Assembly (NCBI GenBank): GCA_044867425.1
Contig: JBIOUX010000152.1
Coordinates: forward strand, 1 to 64,000
Source: CAWBJP01 sp044867425
Lineage (GTDB): Bacteria > Actinomycetota > Acidimicrobiia > IMCC26256 > BP-133
Reading direction: 5' to 3'
DNA: 64,000 nucleotides
Below the pieces are notes generated by a model. The model made no database searches, was not told the DNA's origin, and saw only the letters and a list, made by a program, of their open reading frames with translations. Position numbers and translations under genes: made by a program. Numbering within the stretch: position 1 is the first letter of the stretch; each line of letters begins with the position of its first letter. Positions 60,861 to 64,000 of the stretch are shown here, piece by piece.

Positions 60861-61832
60861 ATGGACAGAGTCCCCATTGACACCCTGGTGGCCCAGGGCC
60901 TGATCACCGCAGAGCAGGCTGAGGCTCTGCGGACGGAAGGCGTCGAGCCCGCTTCGCCGGCCGGCGAGCGCTCCTCGCGCCGCCACCGGCTCCTTCCCCT
61001 GGTGGCGGAAGCCCTCGGCTACGTGGGCGCCACCGTCGCCTTCTCGGGCGCGGCCGCCGCCACCTCGACCTTCTGGGCCGACCTCGTGCCCGCTGCCCAG
61101 GTGGCGCTCCTCGCCCTGGTCAGCGGCCTGCTGCTCCTGGCCGGAGCGGCCGTCCCGTCGGGCGATGGAGACCACCCGGCGCTGCGCCGGCTGGGCAGCG
61201 TCCTGTGGCTGCTGTCCGCCGCCGCCTTCGCCGGCGCCGTCGGGCTCGGGCTCGAGGAGTTCGTGTTCGACGTCTGGCTCGACGGGGACCAGGCCAACCT
61301 CGTGGCCACGTCGGCCGCCACCGCCGGCTACGCCGGGATCCTGTGGTGGTTCCGGCGCCGCTGCCTCCAGCAGGTCGGCGCCTACGCCGGCGTGGTGGCC
61401 ACGGTGGTGGCGGTCCTGGCCGCCCCCTCCCATCCGCCCAGCGCCACCTGGTTCGGCCTCGCCGTCGCCGGGCTGGGGACGGTCTGGGCCGTGCTCGGCT
61501 GGGGCGGTGTCCTGGCCCCCGAGCGGACCGCCCTCGTGCTCGGTTCGGTCGGTGTCCTGGCCGGCGCCGAAGTCATCGCCCTCGAGTCGGGGTGGGGCAT
61601 CGCCCTGGGTCTGGCGGCGGCCGTGGGCTTCGTGGCCGGCGGGGTGCTCCTGCGCCGGGCACTGCTCGTCGGCCTGGGGGCCGCCGGTTTCCTGATGTTC
61701 CTGCCCCAGGGCATCGGGCGGTGGCTGGGCGATTCCGTGGGCGCCGCTCTGGTGCTCATGATCTCCGGCCTGGCCGTGGTGGCCACCGGCGTCCTCATCG
61801 CCCGCCTGCGCACCCTCGAGGAGCAGCCGTGA
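60861..61832 (+). CDS. DUF2157-like membrane protein
   Basis: Protein of 323 residues. The N-terminal 35 residues are soluble with a short helical motif (IDTLVAQGLITAEQAEALR) typical of DUF2157 proteins. About 9-10 helices follow. It looks like a reduced version of its larger neighbour, which starts its membrane part in a similar way. ATG 60861, 16 bp after that gene; its TGA overlaps the next GTG. Function unknown. Confidence 0.72.
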   Translation: MDRVPIDTLVAQGLITAEQAEALRTEGVEPASPAGERSSRRHRLLPLVAEALGYVGATVAFSGAAAATSTFWADLVPAAQVALLALVSGLLLLAGAAVPSGDGDHPALRRLGSVLWLLSAAAFAGAVGLGLEEFVFDVWLDGDQANLVATSAATAGYAGILWWFRRRCLQQVGAYAGVVATVVAVLAAPSHPPSATWFGLAVAGLGTVWAVLGWGGVLAPERTALVLGSVGVLAGAEVIALESGWGIALGLAAAVGFVAGGVLLRRALLVGLGAAGFLMFLPQGIGRWLGDSVGAALVLMISGLAVVATGVLIARLRTLEEQP

Positions 61833-62428
61833 ACCCGGCCCGGCGGGCCACCGTGGCCGTCGCCGTGGCCGGGGCCGTCACCCTGGCGGTGGCCGGGGCG
61901 GTCTGGCGCTACGGGGTCGTACCCCTCCCCCAGTTCCCGGCCCTGGCCGTCCGGCCGGACCCGTCCATCCCGGGCACGGTGACCTTCCGGGGCGCCGACA
62001 ACTGCCTGCGGGCCGTGCCCGCCGGCGGCGGTGAGGTCCGCCGGGCCGGCGGCTGCGACGACACCGCCGGCTTCGGCTTCGATGCCCCCGACGAGCGCCG
62101 CCTGCCCGACGGGTCCGAGGTCGACATCCCCTACGACGACGGGCAGCGGGCCCGGATCGTGGCCCGCTCGCCCGCCGACGGCCGGGAGCGCACCCTGGTG
62201 TCGGTGCGGGCGCCGGCGGACTACTCCTTCGAGACGGTGGTGGTGTCCCCCGACGGCCGGTTCCTGCTCACCGTCGACAGCGAGGGCCGCCTCCTGGTCG
62301 GTGCCGCCGACGGCTCGTCGGGACTGCGCCTGCTGGCTTCGGAGGCCGAGTCCTACGCCCGCCCCGTCTGGCACCAGCCCCGGGAAGCCGGTCAGGCGTC
62401 GCCGGAGTCGCCGCCCGCTTCCAGGTAG
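61829..62428 (+). CDS. Membrane-anchored extracytoplasmic protein (unrecognised)
   Basis: Protein of 199 residues with one N-terminal transmembrane segment (about residues 8-28) and a beta-rich domain outside. It holds two Cys (DNCLRAV, GGCDDT) that may form a disulfide, and WD40/TolB-like strand patterns such as VVVSPDGRFLLTVDSEGR. It may be a partial propeller. GTG 61829 overlaps the DUF2157-like stop by 4 bp. The 3' end overlaps the convergent SRPBCC gene by 37 bp. Confidence 0.7.
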   Translation: MNPARRATVAVAVAGAVTLAVAGAVWRYGVVPLPQFPALAVRPDPSIPGTVTFRGADNCLRAVPAGGGEVRRAGGCDDTAGFGFDAPDERRLPDGSEVDIPYDDGQRARIVARSPADGRERTLVSVRAPADYSFETVVVSPDGRFLLTVDSEGRLLVGAADGSSGLRLLASEAESYARPVWHQPREAGQASPESPPASR

Positions 62429-62856
62429 CGCTTGAAGCCCTTCAGCGCGTTCTGGACGACCATCTGCGCCGCCTGGCGCTTCATGAAGCCGGGGAGCGGC
62501 AGGTTGAGGTCGACGGCCAGGCGGTAGGTGAGCGCCGTACCGCCGGCGGCCGCGGGGTCGGGGTCGAAGCGGTAGCTGCCGTCGAGGGCCGTGAGGATGT
62601 TGGACTCGGCCAGCTTCCAGGAGAACTCGGTGGGGGCCTTGGCGTAGTCGTAGTCGAGGATGTAGCGGAGGTTCTGGCCCATGGCGCCCACCGCGAACCG
62701 CACCCTGGTCCCCCGGCCGTCGTCGTCGCGGGCCAGGACCTCCACCTCCTTCACGTCGGTGGCCCAGCGGGGATAGTGCTCGAAGTCGACGGCCACGTCG
62801 AAGCAGCGCTCGGGCGGCGCCCCGACCTTGATGTGCTCGACAGCCTCGTCAGCCAT
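62392..62856 (-). CDS. SRPBCC-family (polyketide cyclase/START-like) protein
   Basis: Helix-grip lipid- or ligand-binding protein of 154 residues. The opening HIKVGAPPERCFDVAVDFEH, followed by PRWATDVKEVEVL, is the usual start of the actinobacterial cyclase/dehydrase branch. The C-terminal helix is LPGFMKRQAAQMVVQNALKG. ATG at 62856 with TAACCT 8 nt upstream. Role unknown; relatives bind hydrophobic molecules. Confidence 0.85.
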   Translation of the reverse strand: MADEAVEHIKVGAPPERCFDVAVDFEHYPRWATDVKEVEVLARDDDGRGTRVRFAVGAMGQNLRYILDYDYAKAPTEFSWKLAESNILTALDGSYRFDPDPAAAGGTALTYRLAVDLNLPLPGFMKRQAAQMVVQNALKGFKRYLEAGGDSGDA

Positions 62857-62864
62857 GGCGCCGG

Positions 62865-62870
62865 AGGTTA
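62865..62870 (-). promoter_or_regulatory. Putative -10 element (TAACCT) for SRPBCC gene
   Basis: TAACCT is 8 nt before ATG 62856, fitting the leaderless pattern seen elsewhere in the window. Confidence 0.45.
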
Positions 62871-62884
62871 GTGCGTCGTGCGTG

Positions 62885-63319
62885 TCACCCGGAGGGTTCG
62901 GGTATCGGCGGGAAGGTGCCGTAGCGGGCGGCCCACACGCCGCACAGGGTCAGCGGCCAGACCGGAACGAGGATCCCGAAGGGTGCGTCGGTGGCGGTGA
63001 CCACCGTGACCAGCAGGCAGGCGGCCAGGGATCCGAGCAACGAGCGTCGGACGGCGGCCGGCGCCGACCGGCTGAGAAAGAACAGGCTGCCGACCGTCAC
63101 CTTCTCGGCGTTCTGGGCGGTGCGCAGCGCGCCTTTGGCCAGGGCGTAGATCCCGAGCGGGAGCGACGCCACGAACAAGACGAGGGCCACCACCATGGCG
63201 GGGTAGACGAATCCCTCGTTCGAGTAGTCCGGGCCTCCCCGCGCCGCCAGCGGCAGGGAGGTGGCGGCGTAGAGGGCCGTCCCCAGCCAGCTGGCGATGA
63301 CGATGGCCCGGCCCCTCAC
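62885..63319 (-). CDS. Hypothetical membrane protein with four helices
   Basis: Protein of 144 residues with four hydrophobic segments (about 7-25, 36-57, 88-110 and 113-131). It is not recognised. GTG 63319 overlaps the stop of the GT4 gene by 4 bp, so it is probably co-translated with it; it may be a membrane partner of glycolipid synthesis, but that is inference. The frame is open upstream only as a shadow of the GT4 gene. Confidence 0.7.
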   Translation of the reverse strand: MRGRAIVIASWLGTALYAATSLPLAARGGPDYSNEGFVYPAMVVALVLFVASLPLGIYALAKGALRTAQNAEKVTVGSLFFLSRSAPAAVRRSLLGSLAACLLVTVVTATDAPFGILVPVWPLTLCGVWAARYGTFPPIPEPSG

Positions 63320-64000
63320 CGGGTGAGCACCGAGACGTCGCCGGCGGCGAGGGGGGCGAGCCGGGCGGCCAGGGTGTCGTAGGCGAACTCGGCCTCGGCC
63401 CGGGCCCGGGCCGCCGCCCCCAGGCGCGTGCGCAGGTCGGGGTCGCTCAGGAGGGCATCGAGGGCGGCGGTCACCGCGCCGGCGTCCCGGGGGGCGACGA
63501 CGAGTCCGGTGACCCCGTCGACCACGGCGTCCTCGGCACCCCCCGAACGTCCGGCCACCGAGGGGGTGGCGCAGGCGGCCGCCTCCAGGAAGACGATCCC
63601 GAAGCCCTCCGCCTCCAGTCCACCCCACCGCTCCCGGCAGAGCATGGCGAACACGTCGGCGGAGCCGTAGAGGGCGGGAAGGTCGGCGTCGGGGACCCGG
63701 CCGAGGAGGTGGAAGCGCTCCCCCAGGCCGGCGCCGGCCGCCCGCCGGCGCAGCCGGTCCCGGTCCCGCCCCGCCCCGGCGAGGGCCAGGTGCACGCCGG
63801 AGCCCAGGCGGGCGGTGGCGTCGATGAGAACGTCGAAACCCTTGCGGGGCACCAGCCGGCTCACCCCGAGGACCAGCGGCGCATCCCCGGGCAGGCCGAG
63901 CCGGGTACGGGTGGCGTCCCGCTCGCCGGGGGCCGGGGGGCGAAAGCGGGCAACGTCGACGCCGGGCGGCACCACCAGGCCGGGCAGCGCCCGTCCCGCG
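63316..64000 (-). CDS. GT4-family glycosyltransferase, PimB-like (partial, N-terminus beyond right edge)
   Basis: C-terminal donor-binding domain of a GT-B enzyme; 227 codons plus one base are in the window and the N-terminal half is outside. The linker LPGLVVPPGVDVARF starts the domain, then VSRLVPRKGFDVLIDA. The nucleotide-sugar site EGFGIVFLEAAACATPSVAG carries the two conserved Glu, and SGGAEDAVVDGVTG follows. The pattern is close to mannosyltransferases acting on phosphatidylinositol mannosides. Exact acceptor unknown. Any start inside the window (GTG near 63975) would cut the domain and is not real. Confidence 0.88.
   Translation of the reverse strand, partial: AGRALPGLVVPPGVDVARFRPPAPGERDATRTRLGLPGDAPLVLGVSRLVPRKGFDVLIDATARLGSGVHLALAGAGRDRDRLRRRAAGAGLGERFHLLGRVPDADLPALYGSADVFAMLCRERWGGLEAEGFGIVFLEAAACATPSVAGRSGGAEDAVVDGVTGLVVAPRDAGAVTAALDALLSDPDLRTRLGAAARARAEAEFAYDTLAARLAPLAAGDVSVLTR

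Overview
The window is very GC-rich, with genes packed tightly, many GTG and TTG starts, and neighbours that often overlap by ATGA, GTGA or TGATG. Gene content and synteny indicate a high-GC Gram-positive actinobacterium. The evidence is a wecA-atpI-atpB order as in other actinobacteria, a polyprenol-phosphate mannosyltransferase, a DUF222/HNH protein, a GGEDT-type phosphofructokinase and TANNNT promoters placed directly before start codons. A deep branch such as Acidimicrobiia is plausible, but that is inference; no rRNA or tRNA gene is present to settle it.

Layout. 1-8086 (minus): the ATP synthase operon, in transcription order wecA-like, AtpZ-like, AtpI-like, atpB-E-F-H-A-G-D, with atpD cut by the left edge. 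8255-10144: a YcnI copper protein, a strong hairpin, and a membrane protein with a Cys-rich tail that runs into two palindromic repeats. 9781-13864 (minus): metG-glyA, then a cupin protein and a DUF4352-like lipoprotein. 14079-24865 (plus): a polysaccharide cluster with an Alg14/Alg13-like glycosyltransferase pair, two sulfotransferases, a GT2 enzyme, an O-antigen-ligase-like protein, an APH-like kinase, a large secreted repeat protein and a flippase. 24862-26819 (minus): dinB and a polyprenol-P mannosyltransferase. 27224-29180 (minus): a GntR regulator, a DUF1634 protein and a TauE/SafE exporter behind an 18-bp perfect palindrome. 29315-32905 (minus): tesB, ltaE, a 5'-3' exonuclease with an apparent CTG start, and a PIG-L deacetylase.

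32949-49949 is mixed housekeeping and regulation. It holds an AAA ATPase, a GH16 glycosidase, a frameshifted cyclase/AAA regulator, a probably PPi-dependent phosphofructokinase divergent from glpK, an acyltransferase, a subtilase and a TetR gene with an operator and a possible leaderless leader peptide. It also holds a FIST / GGDEF-EAL pair, an aminotransferase, a HAD hydrolase, a cupredoxin lipoprotein and a DUF222/HNH protein. 50158-52643 is a row of six small plus-strand genes, mostly unrecognised, with less GC-extreme sequence. 52657-55625 (minus) holds an LLM flavin oxidoreductase, a ROK kinase and an eRF1-like protein. 55754-62428 (plus) holds a coiled-coil protein, a NarL-type two-component pair, a third palindromic repeat, a giant multi-spanning membrane protein and two smaller partners. 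62392-64000 (minus) ends with an SRPBCC protein, a small membrane protein and a GT4 glycosyltransferase cut by the right edge.

Two features recur. First, at least a dozen genes have a TANNNT hexamer 6-11 nt before the start codon, which suggests largely leaderless transcription of single genes and first genes. Second, two families of short GC-rich palindromes occur, one between genes and one inside the N-terminal coding regions of two proteins. No gap between genes exceeds 300 bases. I saw no tRNA, rRNA, CRISPR array, insertion sequence or replication origin.
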